Below are positions 8,737 to 16,773 of a stretch of 33,045 bases of DNA, in pieces. Under the pieces are notes generated by a model. It did no database searches. It saw nothing but the letters and a program-made list of their open reading frames with translations, and was not told the DNA's origin. Source of the stretch: Yoonia sp. GTDB lineage: Bacteria > Pseudomonadota > Alphaproteobacteria > Rhodobacterales > Rhodobacteraceae. The DNA is taken from NCBI GenBank assembly GCA_029252195.1, contig JAQXBV010000068.1:1-33045 (forward strand), in the 5' to 3' direction. Position 1 is the stretch's first letter, and each line of letters starts with the position of its first letter. The translations under genes and the position numbers were made by a program.

Positions 8737-9705
8737 ATGAAAATGAAATATCTCGGCGCGGCCTCCGCGCTTGCGCTGACACTGGGTGCGACCTCTGCCA
8801 TGGCAGAATGCGGTGATGTGTCGATCACCGAAATGGATTGGGCGTCTGCCTCTGTCGTGACCTCGATCGCGTCCTTTTTGATGACCCAAGGTTACGGCTG
8901 CAACGTCACAGTTGTGCCAACAACAACCGTGCCTGCGATCACGTCCGTGGCCGAAACCGGCGAGCCTGACATCATCACCGAACTTTGGACAAGCTACACC
9001 GAAGTTTACGAGGAACTGCGCGCCGAGGGCAAACTCGTCGAGATGTCCAAGGTGCTGTCGGATGGCGGCGTCGAGGCATGGTGGATCCCGGATTATCTGG
9101 CCGACGCACACCCCGAGCTGACAACGCTCGAAGGTATCAAAGCGAACCCTGCGCTTGTCGGTGGCCGCTTCCACGATTGCCCGACAGGCTGGGGCTGTGA
9201 CGTGACCAACTTCAACAACTTCAAGGCCGCAGGTCTTGACGAAGCAGGCGTCGAGCGTTTTCAGCACGGATCGGGCGAAACGCTTGCCGCTGCAATGGCA
9301 GCCGCCTATGAGGCCAAAGAGCCTTGGTTTGGCTACTACTGGGCGCCAACATCCGTCTTGGGAAAATACCCGATGGTGCAAGTGGAACTGCCACCTTACA
9401 ACGCTGACGCCCACATCTGTAACGGCCTTGAGGATTGCGCGACACCAACTTTGTCCTCCTATCCTGCTGCCAATGTTGTGACAGCCGTGACCGCCACTTT
9501 TGCGGACCGCGAGCCAGAGGTCGCAGAGCTTCTCAAGCATATGTCCTTCACGAACGCGCAAATGGGTGAAGTGCTGGCGTGGCAGGAAACCAACAACGCG
9601 TCTTATGAAGAGGCCGCTGTGCACTTCCTGACCACCTATCCAGAGGTCTGGGGCGAGTGGCTGAGCGCCGATGCGAAAACCAAACTTGCCGCACTTTTGA
9701 AGTAA
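8737..9705 (+). CDS. Substrate-binding protein of a quaternary-amine/betaine-type ABC transporter (OpuAC family)
   Basis: This periplasmic receptor captures the substrate for the transporter encoded downstream. The 322-residue product has a signal peptide with a likely cut after AMA (residues 21-23). The mature chain matches the OpuAC/ProX-like type II fold. Aromatic clusters that in this family cage a trimethylammonium group are visible: MDWASAS, ELWTSY, WWIPDY and WFGYYWAP. Seven cysteines in the mature protein (including HDCPTGWGC and HICNGLEDC) suggest disulfides, which is more than usual. I start it at the ATG at 8737, with GGGAG nine bases upstream; longer versions have no signal peptide. 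A weak promoter (TTGCAT at 8680, TGTTAA at 8703, 17-bp spacing) may exist in the 104-bp gap after gcvP. The exact ligand (glycine betaine, choline, carnitine, proline betaine or another) cannot be told from sequence alone. Confidence 0.88.
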   Translation: MKMKYLGAASALALTLGATSAMAECGDVSITEMDWASASVVTSIASFLMTQGYGCNVTVVPTTTVPAITSVAETGEPDIITELWTSYTEVYEELRAEGKLVEMSKVLSDGGVEAWWIPDYLADAHPELTTLEGIKANPALVGGRFHDCPTGWGCDVTNFNNFKAAGLDEAGVERFQHGSGETLAAAMAAAYEAKEPWFGYYWAPTSVLGKYPMVQVELPPYNADAHICNGLEDCATPTLSSYPAANVVTAVTATFADREPEVAELLKHMSFTNAQMGEVLAWQETNNASYEEAAVHFLTTYPEVWGEWLSADAKTKLAALLK

Positions 9706-9719
9706 GCACATAATATGAT

Positions 9720-9755
9720 GCAGCCCCTCACCTTGAAATAAGGGTGGGGGGCTGC
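9720..9755 (+). other. Strong intra-operon stem-loop after the binding-protein gene
   Basis: GCAGCCCC at 9720-9727 pairs perfectly with GGGGCTGC at 9748-9755. The stem extends inward through TCACC against GGTGG (with one G-T pair), giving about 13 bp with a loop of roughly ten bases. Only a short, displaced TTTT follows at 9761-9764, so it is a poor intrinsic terminator. Such hairpins between binding-protein and permease genes commonly protect the upstream mRNA or attenuate read-through, so that receptor protein exceeds membrane components. That role is inferred here. Confidence 0.7.
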
Positions 9756-9775
9756 CGTCATTTTGGGGGAACGAT

Positions 9776-10807
9776 ATGGCATTTTATGATGGGCTGTTTG
9801 ACGCGCTTGGCCTGCGCGACTGGTGTGATCAGGATGCCGTGGTTGCACCCATGTCGATGGCCGATTTGCTCAAGGCCAATCAGGCCGATGCGATTGATCC
9901 CAACGCGGAGGCCTTCCCCTTTCCCTCGCTGGATGAATTGCACACGGCTTGCGGAAAAATCAGCCAGACCCGCGATTTCACGACAGGGATCGAAGATAGC
10001 TTTCTGGCCGCGCGTGCAGGGCTGAAAACCGTGCTCGATCCGATCACTCAACCCCTGTCTTTGGCACTCGACAGCACGCTTTATGTCTTCGAGACAACGC
10101 CTTGGTGGATCATCGTCCCGCTTTTGGTCGCTTTCGCATGGTTCGTGTCGCGCTCCAAATGGGTGACTGCTTTTGTCGCGGGCTCATTCCTGTTTTTGGG
10201 CGCGATCGACCATTTGCATGTGGCCTTGCAAACCCTGTCGATCATCTTTGTGTGCACAGGGATATCGGTGCTTTTAGGGGTGCCCACCGGCATCGCCATG
10301 TCAAAATCGAACCTCCTGCAAAAGAGCATGGTTCCGATCCTAGATCTTTTGCAAACGCTGCCGACCTTCGTTTACCTGATCCCGCTGATCTTTTTGTTCT
10401 CGGTCACAGAATCCAAACTCTATGGCATCGCGATCATCCTTTACGCCATCGTTCCCGTGATCCGGCTTACCGATCTGGGCATCAGGCTGGTGGATAAAGA
10501 CGTGCTAGAGGCTGCCGACGCTTATGGCATGAGCGCAAGCCAGCGCATGACCAAGGTTGAATTGCCGCTGGCGCTGCCCAACATCATGGCGGGCGTGAAC
10601 CAAACCATCATGATGAGCCTTGCGATGGTTGTGATCGCCTCGCTGGTCTCTGCGCCTGGCCTTGGGGTGTTGGTGCTGCGCGGTATTCGCAACCTTGAAC
10701 TTGGCGTCGGACTTGTCGCGGGCTTTGGCATCGTGCTGCTCGCCGTGATCCTTGATCGCACGTCGAAAGCGGCGCTTAGCCGTGTTGACAAAGCCAGTAA
10801 GCAATAG
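9776..10807 (+). CDS. Permease of a quaternary-amine/betaine-type ABC transporter (ProW/OpuAB family)
   Basis: This is the membrane channel subunit of the importer. The 343-residue product has an N-terminal extension of about 100 residues that begins hydrophilic, as in ProW-type permeases. Hydrophobic segments follow from about residue 103 onward. The cytoplasmic EAA loop that docks on the ATPase is clear at residues 245-270 (EAADAYGMSASQRMTKVELP followed by LALPNI). The ATG at 9776 has GGGGGA upstream. It lies between the hairpin and the ATPase gene, only nine bases from the latter. Nothing looks broken. It presumably forms a homodimer with two copies of the next gene product. Confidence 0.92.
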   Translation: MAFYDGLFDALGLRDWCDQDAVVAPMSMADLLKANQADAIDPNAEAFPFPSLDELHTACGKISQTRDFTTGIEDSFLAARAGLKTVLDPITQPLSLALDSTLYVFETTPWWIIVPLLVAFAWFVSRSKWVTAFVAGSFLFLGAIDHLHVALQTLSIIFVCTGISVLLGVPTGIAMSKSNLLQKSMVPILDLLQTLPTFVYLIPLIFLFSVTESKLYGIAIILYAIVPVIRLTDLGIRLVDKDVLEAADAYGMSASQRMTKVELPLALPNIMAGVNQTIMMSLAMVVIASLVSAPGLGVLVLRGIRNLELGVGLVAGFGIVLLAVILDRTSKAALSRVDKASKQ

Positions 10808-10816
10808 GGGCGCGCC

Positions 10817-11878
10817 ATGACAACCACACCAAAAGTTAGCCTGCGCGGCCTTTATAAAATCTTCGGTCCCCGCGACAAAGAGATGATGCAACATGTCGCC
10901 GCAGGCATGGGCAAGCCCGAACTGTTAGAGATGCATAGACATGTGCTTGGCCTGCAAAACATCAACGTCGATATGCAGGCTGGCGAGATCACCGTTGTCA
11001 TGGGCCTTTCAGGCTCGGGCAAATCCACGCTGATCCGGCACCTTAATCGCTTGATCGAGCCGACGGCGGGAGAAATTCTGCTCGACGGCGTTGATGTGAC
11101 GGCGCTGTCGCCTGCCGACCTGCGCAAAATGCGGCAGGAAAAGATGTCGATGGTGTTTCAGAAATTCGCGCTTTTGCCGCACCGCACAGTGCTCCAAAAC
11201 GCGGCCATGGCCTTGGAAGTGCAGAACGTCGATACAGCCACTCGCGAGGCCGAAGCCATGAAATGGCTGCACCGTGTTGGGCTGAAAGGCTATGAAAACC
11301 GCTTCCCGTCGCAGCTGTCTGGCGGGATGCAGCAGCGCGTCGGCATTGCCCGCGCGCTTACCTCCAACTCCGATATCATGCTGATGGACGAGGCGTTTTC
11401 CGCGCTTGATCCTTTAATCCGCACCGATATGCAAAACCTTCTGTTGGAGCTGCAAAAAGAGCTGCAAAAGACGATCGTGTTCATCACTCACGACCTCGAT
11501 GAGGCGCTCAAAATCGCGGACCATCTGGTAATCCTCAAAGACGGGGCCGTTGTCCAGCAGGGCGAGCCACAGGGCATTCTGCTGAACCCTGCCGATCCCT
11601 ATATTGAGGACTTTGTCAGCGACATCAACCGCGCCCGTGTGCTACGGGTCAAATCCGTGATGACCCCGCTGCACGATCCGAGCATGCTCGACAAGCTCAA
11701 GGGAAAAACTTTTGCGGGTGACGTGGCCATACTTGAGAATCTGGAAAGCCTGATTGCACGTTCCGAAGGCGATACCTCCTTGCATTATCGCGTGATGGAT
11801 GGTGACACTCCGGTAGGCGAATTACACATGCGCGATCTGGTCAAGGCACTGGTCCCGCGCGTCTCATCAACGGCATAG
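10817..11878 (+). CDS. ATP-binding subunit of a quaternary-amine/betaine-type ABC transporter (ProV/OpuAA family)
   Basis: This subunit hydrolyses ATP to drive import. The 353-residue product has the ProV-type N-terminal insertion (KEMMQHVAAGMGKPELLEMH) before the Walker A motif GLSGSGKST (residues 63-71). The signature LSGGMQQRVGIARAL and Walker B IMLMDEAFSALDP follow, then the switch histidine in FITHDLDEA. The C-terminal region (about 265-353) is where ProV proteins carry tandem CBS domains. Here it is compact, and whether it still senses ionic strength is uncertain. The stop is four bases from the start of the FAD oxidoreductase gene, which ties transport and metabolism into one transcript. 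Confidence 0.94.
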   Translation: MTTTPKVSLRGLYKIFGPRDKEMMQHVAAGMGKPELLEMHRHVLGLQNINVDMQAGEITVVMGLSGSGKSTLIRHLNRLIEPTAGEILLDGVDVTALSPADLRKMRQEKMSMVFQKFALLPHRTVLQNAAMALEVQNVDTATREAEAMKWLHRVGLKGYENRFPSQLSGGMQQRVGIARALTSNSDIMLMDEAFSALDPLIRTDMQNLLLELQKELQKTIVFITHDLDEALKIADHLVILKDGAVVQQGEPQGILLNPADPYIEDFVSDINRARVLRVKSVMTPLHDPSMLDKLKGKTFAGDVAILENLESLIARSEGDTSLHYRVMDGDTPVGELHMRDLVKALVPRVSSTA

Positions 11879-11881
11879 ATT

Positions 11882-13087
11882 ATGACACAATCCCCCAAGG
11901 CCCACTCATACGACGTCATTATCGTAGGAGGGGCGATGTATGGTTCCTCTATCGCGTGGTGGCTGAGCGACAACAAAGCTTTCAACGGTTCCGTGCTCGT
12001 GGTCGAGCGCGACCCGACCTATGAATTCACCTCGACGGTCCACACCAACTCTTGCATCCGCCAGCAATTCTCAGAACCGATCAATATCAAGATCAGCCAG
12101 TTTGGCGCGGATTACGTTAAAAACTTCCGCGACTATATGGGCGGCGATCCGGCAGTGCCTGCCATCACGTTGCAATCATTCGGCTATATGTATCTGGCAG
12201 GCTCAGAGGCGGGGGCCGAGGCCTTGCGTGCAACCCAAGCGGTGCAAGCGGCCAATGGCGCAGGCACCAAACATATGGCGGCTGCCGAGATCAAAGCGGC
12301 CTATCCTTTCTACAACATGGACGACATTGTCGCGGGCAATCACAACCTGATCGACGAGGGCTATTTCGACGGCGCCACGATCTTTGACTGGTGGAAACGG
12401 AAGGCCCGCGCGGCTGGTGTCGAATACATCCACAACGCGGTTGTCGCCATGACCAAAAACGCGAACGGCACCCGCGTGGAAAGTGTGACACTTGCATCGG
12501 GCGAGGTCATCTCTTGCGGCACTGTCGTCAACGCCTCTGGCCCGCGCGCGAACCTGACCAGCGCCATGGCGGGGATCGACCTGCCCGTTGAGCCGCGCAA
12601 GCGCTACACCTTCATCTTTGACGCAGCAGAGCGGCTTGACCGCGATCTGCCGCTCACCATCGACCCCGTCGGTGTGCATGTCCGCTCGGACGGCAGATAC
12701 TATATGGCGGGATGCCCGCCTGAGGAAGACCCCGCCGTTGACCCCGCAGATTTCACCGCCGATCACACGATCTGGGAGGAAAAAGTCTGGCCCGCTATTG
12801 CCCACCGCGTCCCTGCCTTCGAGCGGGTCAAGCTGGTCAATTCATGGGTTGGGCATTATGCCTATAACACGCTTGACCAAAACGCGATTGTCGGGCCGCA
12901 TACAGAGGTCGAGAATTTCATCTTCGCCAATGGTTTTTCTGGTCACGGCTTCCAGCAATCCCCTGCCATCGGGCGCGGTATTGCAGAATTCATCGGGTCG
13001 GGGGCTTATCAAACGCTTGATCTGACCCCCTTCAGTTTCGCGCGCATTGAACGCGGCGAAAAGTTTGTAGAAAAAGCCGTCATCTAA
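11882..13087 (+). CDS. FAD-dependent oxidoreductase (DAO/sarcosine-oxidase-like fold)
   Basis: The 401-residue product begins with a Rossmann dinucleotide-binding motif, YDVIIVGGAMYGSSIAWWLS, close to the N-terminus. It continues with the DAO-type core (TVVNASGPRANLTSAM, and a C-terminal FANGFSGHGFQQSPAIGRGI that binds FAD). Family members oxidise amines or amino acids, often N-methylated ones such as sarcosine or dimethylglycine. The particular substrate here is unknown. There is no fused folate-binding GcvT-like domain, unlike dimethylglycine dehydrogenase. The start is four bases after the ABC ATPase stop. This tight linkage suggests the enzyme acts on the imported compound or its product. 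No signal peptide is seen, so it is probably cytosolic. Confidence 0.85.
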   Translation: MTQSPKAHSYDVIIVGGAMYGSSIAWWLSDNKAFNGSVLVVERDPTYEFTSTVHTNSCIRQQFSEPINIKISQFGADYVKNFRDYMGGDPAVPAITLQSFGYMYLAGSEAGAEALRATQAVQAANGAGTKHMAAAEIKAAYPFYNMDDIVAGNHNLIDEGYFDGATIFDWWKRKARAAGVEYIHNAVVAMTKNANGTRVESVTLASGEVISCGTVVNASGPRANLTSAMAGIDLPVEPRKRYTFIFDAAERLDRDLPLTIDPVGVHVRSDGRYYMAGCPPEEDPAVDPADFTADHTIWEEKVWPAIAHRVPAFERVKLVNSWVGHYAYNTLDQNAIVGPHTEVENFIFANGFSGHGFQQSPAIGRGIAEFIGSGAYQTLDLTPFSFARIERGEKFVEKAVI

Positions 13088-13105
13088 ACGGCGAAAGGAT
13101 ATCCC

Positions 13106-13930
13106 ATGAAAAAGCTCGTTCTTACAGGTGCGGCAGGCGCACTCGGCTCTCAACTGCGCGCGCCACTGGCCGCGATGTGCGAAGAATTCGTCTCCTCCGA
13201 TCTGGTGGACAGCCTCCCCGATCTGGGTGCAAACGAGACCTATGTGAAGGCCGATGTCTCCGACCTTGCCGCCATGGAGGCCCTGCTGAAAGACGCCACA
13301 ATGGTCATCCACTTCGGCGCGATTGCCGACGAGGCGCCATGGGACGACATCCTGCAATCCAACATCATCGGCGCGTATAACGTCTGGGAGGCCGCCTATC
13401 GCAATGGTGTGAAGCGCGTGGTCTATGCCTCTTCGGTGCACGCGGTTGGGATGCATGCTAAAACGGACACCATCGGGCTTGATGCGCCGCATCGCCCTGA
13501 CACCTACTACGGGCTGGCCAAATGCTTCGCCGAAGACCTCGCCTCGCTCTATTGGGACAAGCGCGGCGTCGAGGCGGTTTGCCTGCGCATCTTTTCTGCC
13601 GCGCCGCCGACAAACGCGCGGGCCATTGGCACCTGGCTCTCAACGGGTGATCTGATCCACCTTGTCGAGCGTGCGGTAGATAGCCAAGTTGTCGGCTTCA
13701 CCAAGGTCTGGGGCATTTCCAACAACGACCGCGCCGTGGTCGACAACACCAAAGCGGGCCATTTGGGCTACCGTCCCAAAGACAACGCCGAAGACTATGC
13801 AGCCGAGGTCTTCGCCAAATCGCCACCTGCCAATAACAAAGACCCGATGCACATGTGCATTGGCGGGCCATTCGCGTCGATTGCCTTGGGTGAATCCGGC
13901 GTGGCTCAAATCAAAAAGATGAACACCTGA
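13106..13930 (+). CDS. NAD(P)-dependent dehydrogenase, uronate dehydrogenase-like extended SDR
   Basis: The 274-residue product has the SDR glycine motif LTGAAGALGSQLR near the N-terminus and the catalytic pair in YYGLAKCFAEDLA, with a serine in YASSVHAVG. The order of motifs and the C-terminal LGYRPKDNAEDYAAEVF resemble uronate dehydrogenase (Udh), which oxidises hexuronates to aldarolactones. In this operon a uronate seems an odd substrate, so it may oxidise another hydroxyl compound, for example a hydroxylated betaine intermediate. That is speculation from context. GAAAGGATATCCC precedes the ATG at 13106. Its stop overlaps the next start in TGATG, indicating translational coupling. Confidence 0.82.
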   Translation: MKKLVLTGAAGALGSQLRAPLAAMCEEFVSSDLVDSLPDLGANETYVKADVSDLAAMEALLKDATMVIHFGAIADEAPWDDILQSNIIGAYNVWEAAYRNGVKRVVYASSVHAVGMHAKTDTIGLDAPHRPDTYYGLAKCFAEDLASLYWDKRGVEAVCLRIFSAAPPTNARAIGTWLSTGDLIHLVERAVDSQVVGFTKVWGISNNDRAVVDNTKAGHLGYRPKDNAEDYAAEVFAKSPPANNKDPMHMCIGGPFASIALGESGVAQIKKMNT

Positions 13931-15018
13931 TGTCAGCTCTTTTCACACCGCTCAAAATCAAAGACGTTACCCTGCGCAACCGCCTTGGGATGGGGCCAAT
14001 GTGCCAATATTCCTCGATCAATGGTCTGGCACAGCCATGGCATATGACCCATATCGGCGCGCGTGCCGTGGGTGGTGCGGGGTTGATCATTGCAGAGGCC
14101 ACCGCGATCTCGCCGGAGGGCCGCATCACGCCCGGTTGTGCCGGATTGTGGAACGATGCGCAGGTCGAGGCGCTGATCCCGATCAACGCATTCGCCAAAT
14201 CTCAAGGTGCTGTGATCGGCGTGCAAATCGGCCACGCAGGCCGCAAGGCCTCTGCCGCCCGCCCATGGGAAGGCGGCGCGCATCTTGATGACAACGAGGG
14301 CGGCTGGCCTACCGTCAGCCCCACCGACGCGGCCTTCGATATCGACGGCACACGGCTTCACAAAGCGCCCAGAGCCATGTCGCTTGACGATATCGCCGCT
14401 GTGCAGGCCGATTTTGTCGCCTGCGCCAAGCGCGCGCTTGATGCGGGCTATGAACTGCTCGAAATCCACGGGGCACATGGCTATCTGCTGCACAGTTTCT
14501 TCACGCCGTTGATTAACAGCCGCACCGATCAATACGGCGGTGATTTTGACGGGCGCAGCCGCATGATGAGCGAAACGGTTGAGGCCGTCCGCGCCGTTTG
14601 GCCAGAGCGTTTGCCGCTTGCCGTGCGCCTTTCTGTCACAGATTGGGTCGACGGTGGTTTGACCATCGAACACAACATCGCACTTGCGAAAGTCTTGCGC
14701 GATCTTGGCGTTGATATGGTCGATTGCTCTGGGGGCGGGGCCACGCCCGACGCTCGCGGCTCGGTTGGCACGCGCACTGCCGATCAGGTGGGGTTGGCCG
14801 CACAGATGCGCGCCGAAACTGGTCTGACCACCGCGGCCGTTGGCTGCATCACCACCGCCACCCAAGCCGAAGAGATCGTGGCCTCTGGTCAAGCCGATAT
14901 CGCCCTGATGGCGCGGCAATTCTTGCGTGATCCTTTTGCGGCGATGCACTTTGCCCAAGAGCTTGGCGCGGACGCCAAATCACAGGTCTCAATCCCTGTG
15001 GGGCACTTCGTGGCCTAA
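13930..15018 (+). CDS. Old Yellow Enzyme family NADH:flavin oxidoreductase (class III, YqjM/NamA-like)
   Basis: The 362-residue product is an FMN TIM-barrel enzyme. Hallmarks of the thermophilic-like class are visible: the flavin-modulating cysteine C25 in GPMCQYSS, IGHAGRKAS, the substrate-binding histidine pair in EIHGAHGYLLHSFF, SRTDQYGGDFDGRSR and ALMARQFLRDPF. Characterised members reduce activated C=C bonds with NAD(P)H. The larger relatives that demethylate amines have extra C-terminal domains that are absent here. It is coupled to the preceding SDR gene by a one-base overlap and ends the six-gene cluster. Its stop overlaps the convergent DMT gene by four bases (15015-15018). Confidence 0.9.
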   Translation: MSALFTPLKIKDVTLRNRLGMGPMCQYSSINGLAQPWHMTHIGARAVGGAGLIIAEATAISPEGRITPGCAGLWNDAQVEALIPINAFAKSQGAVIGVQIGHAGRKASAARPWEGGAHLDDNEGGWPTVSPTDAAFDIDGTRLHKAPRAMSLDDIAAVQADFVACAKRALDAGYELLEIHGAHGYLLHSFFTPLINSRTDQYGGDFDGRSRMMSETVEAVRAVWPERLPLAVRLSVTDWVDGGLTIEHNIALAKVLRDLGVDMVDCSGGGATPDARGSVGTRTADQVGLAAQMRAETGLTTAAVGCITTATQAEEIVASGQADIALMARQFLRDPFAAMHFAQELGADAKSQVSIPVGHFVA

Positions 15019-15446
15019 GACTTTGCCTTGGCGGTGCGTGTCACCCACATGCCGCCAAGGATCAACGCGACCCCAAGCGTGCGCGCCCAGATACTGCCCG
15101 ATATCCCCATCGCGGCATCCAGCAAGACGCTCGAAATCATCTGCCCTGCGATAATCAGCATTGCGGTTTGTGCCGCACCAATGCGGTTGATAGCCCAGCT
15201 GCCTGCTGCGATAAACATGAACCCGATCGGTCCACCCAAATAAGCCCACCACGGGGCTTCCATCGGCGCGCCCTCAAACAGACCGCCAATCGTGAGGGCC
15301 AGCACGCTGACAAACGCCAGCCCGACAATGTGATTCCAGAACGACGATTCCATCGCAGAGGTCGAGAGCGCCAAACGGCCATTAAGTTGACGGCTCAGTC
15401 CCACCAAAAGGCCCGCCCCAACCGCAAGCGATACGAATAAAATCAA
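15015..15446 (-). CDS. DMT-superfamily half-transporter, YdcZ/DUF606-like, second of a pair
   Basis: The 143-residue product has about five hydrophobic segments. It shows the DUF606 pattern: GLLVGLSRQLNGRLALSTSA, then WWAYLGGPIGFMFIAAGSWA, then TAMLIIAGQMISSVLLD. I start it at TTG 15446 because that codon overlaps the TGA of the upstream gene as TTGA, with GGGGG a few bases before it; no ATG or GTG lies at the proper place. Members of this family often occur as two adjacent small proteins thought to form a heterodimeric carrier. The substrate is unknown. Confidence 0.8.
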   Translation of the reverse strand: MILFVSLAVGAGLLVGLSRQLNGRLALSTSAMESSFWNHIVGLAFVSVLALTIGGLFEGAPMEAPWWAYLGGPIGFMFIAAGSWAINRIGAAQTAMLIIAGQMISSVLLDAAMGISGSIWARTLGVALILGGMWVTRTAKAKS

Positions 15447-15907
15447 ACCGCACCCCCAAAGAAGATAATCACGAGCGCGCCCGCCACGATCAGTCCGAGT
15501 CCCGCAAAGTCGCGCCATTTTGGCATCCGCTGCGGCAAGCCAAAAAGCCCGCGCGCATCCGCAAACAGCGAAAACACGATCTGCCCCGCAAGGCCGAGCG
15601 CAATCGTGCCCGACAGCGCCAACGCCGAATTCATCGCAGCCGAGGTGGCGATCACGGTCAAACCACCCGAAACACCGCCCAAATACGCCCAAAGCGGCGG
15701 GCGTTTGGGGCTGGTGCGAGCAGGGCGAAGGACCAATAGGATCACAAGCGCAAGTGCCGTGCCTGTCAAATGCGGCACCCAGCTTGAAAACATCAAGCTG
15801 CCGTATTGCGCCAGCGTGCCGTTGGTGAGCAACATCAGCGTGATCAAACAGCCAGCGCCGAAGGCACCAAGGAAGTGGATGAGACGGGGCTCAGGTTTTT
15901 CGGTCAT
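15443..15907 (-). CDS. DMT-superfamily half-transporter, YdcZ/DUF606-like, first of a pair
   Basis: The 154-residue product is highly hydrophobic with about five membrane segments. It shares the repeat pattern of its downstream partner: [20 protein letters not shown] and [28 protein letters not shown] lies before the ATG at 15907. The stop codon overlaps the TTG start of the second half-gene, so translation of the two is coupled. Together they resemble one ten-segment DMT carrier split in two. The gene diverges from rpsD, whose promoter begins about 45 bp away. The substrate is unknown. Confidence 0.8.
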   Translation of the reverse strand: MTEKPEPRLIHFLGAFGAGCLITLMLLTNGTLAQYGSLMFSSWVPHLTGTALALVILLVLRPARTSPKRPPLWAYLGGVSGGLTVIATSAAMNSALALSGTIALGLAGQIVFSLFADARGLFGLPQRMPKWRDFAGLGLIVAGALVIIFFGGAV

Positions 15908-15950
15908 GGGCCACCTTTGCGACTATATTTGCGGCATTGCAAGGCATGTG

Positions 15951-15978
15951 TTGACTCTGGGCGCCACCCCCGTATAAG
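15951..15978 (+). promoter_or_regulatory. Strong sigma-70-type promoter of rpsD
   Basis: TTGACT at 15951-15956 and TATAAG at 15973-15978 are separated by 16 bp, each matching five of six consensus bases. Transcription would begin near 15985 and give a leader of about 110 bases before the rpsD start. This is the best promoter I can see in the window, as expected for a ribosomal protein gene. Confidence 0.65.
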
Positions 15979-15984
15979 CCGCGA

Positions 15985-16090
15985 ATTCATTGGTGTTGGT
16001 GGACCTCGCAAGAGGAACCCTGTCAGGCTCCGGCCAAAGGACAACGCCCTTCAATGCCCCAGCCTTGGGGCGCACTACAACGAAGGAGAT
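15985..16090 (+). ncRNA. Candidate structured 5' leader of rpsD
   Basis: The leader contains at least two clear hairpins: CCTC-GCAA-GAGG at 16004-16015 with a GNRA tetraloop, and GCCCCA-GCCT-TGGGGC at 16056-16071. The distal ends GTTG/GTG (near 15994) and CACTACAAC (near 16073) can pair with a bulge and would close the whole region. In other bacteria S4 represses its own mRNA by binding a leader structure, so an autoregulatory role is plausible here. The middle (16016-16047) carries AACCCTGTCAGG and TCCGG-AAAGGA, which resemble the tip of small SRP RNA. The consensus GGAA tetraloop and AGCAG loop are absent, however. Confidence 0.4.
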
Positions 16091-16096
16091 CAGCGT

Positions 16097-16717
16097 ATGA
16101 CTAAACGTACCGCTGCCAAATACAAAATTGACCGCCGCATGGGCGAAAACATCTGGGGCCGTCCAAAGTCGCCAGTCAACCGTCGTGAATACGGCCCAGG
16201 CCAGCACGGTCAGCGCCGCAAGGGCAAATTGTCCGACTTCGGTCTTCAGTTGCGTGCAAAGCAGAAGTTGAAAGGTTACTATGGCGACCTGACAGAAAAG
16301 CAATTCCGTCGCATTTATGGCGAAGCTGAGCGCGTAAAAGGCGATACAGGCGAGAACCTGATTGGTTTGCTTGAGCGCCGCTTGGACGCAGTTGTTTACC
16401 GTGCCAAATTCGTGCCAACAATCTTTGCTGCACGTCAGTTCGTGAACCACGGTCACGTGACCGTGAATGGCCAGCGCGTCAACATCCCTTCCTACCGCGT
16501 GAAAGAAGGCGACGTTGTCGAAGTGCGTCAGAAGTCCAAGCAGATGGAACTTGTTCTCGTGGCAACACAATTGCCAGAGCGCGATGTGCCTGACTACTTG
16601 GAAGTCGATCACAACAAGATGACTGCAACTTTCACACGCACACCACAACTCGGCGACGTTCCATACCCAGTGACGATGGAACCAAACCTCGTGGTCGAAT
16701 TCTACGCCAAGAACTAA
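16097..16717 (+). CDS. rpsD: 30S ribosomal protein S4
   Basis: S4 is a primary 16S rRNA-binding protein that nucleates 30S assembly and in many bacteria regulates ribosomal protein synthesis. The 206-residue product begins [20 protein letters not shown]. It holds the S4 RNA-binding domain with [20 protein letters not shown] and [20 protein letters not shown] start it at the ATG at 16097, with AAGGAG upstream; the frame is open further left but that part is leader RNA. There are no zinc-binding cysteines, so this is the C-minus type. A terminator follows 24 bp after the stop. Confidence 0.98.
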   Translation: MTKRTAAKYKIDRRMGENIWGRPKSPVNRREYGPGQHGQRRKGKLSDFGLQLRAKQKLKGYYGDLTEKQFRRIYGEAERVKGDTGENLIGLLERRLDAVVYRAKFVPTIFAARQFVNHGHVTVNGQRVNIPSYRVKEGDVVEVRQKSKQMELVLVATQLPERDVPDYLEVDHNKMTATFTRTPQLGDVPYPVTMEPNLVVEFYAKN

Positions 16718-16740
16718 TCGTTCCGAGCATGATGATATGA

Positions 16741-16768
16741 AAGGGCTGCACTCCGGTGCGGCCCTTTT
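16741..16768 (+). terminator. Rho-independent terminator of rpsD
   Basis: AAGGGCTGCAC, a TCCG loop and GTGCGGCCCTT form a near-perfect hairpin with one T-G opposition, followed by a T-run (CTTTTG). It lies 24 bp after rpsD and just before the convergent DUF2199 stop. On the reverse strand only CCCTTTC follows, so it works poorly for the opposite gene. Confidence 0.85.
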
Positions 16769-16773
16769 GTGTT

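Noticed and set aside
15985..16090. Small SRP RNA (ffs) in front of rpsD
   Set aside because: AACCCTGTCAGG and TCCGG...AAAGGA resemble the SRP tip, but the GGAA tetraloop and AGCAG loop are missing, the arms do not pair as a rod, and an independent hairpin sits at 16056-16071. Kept only as a leader with an SRP-like core.
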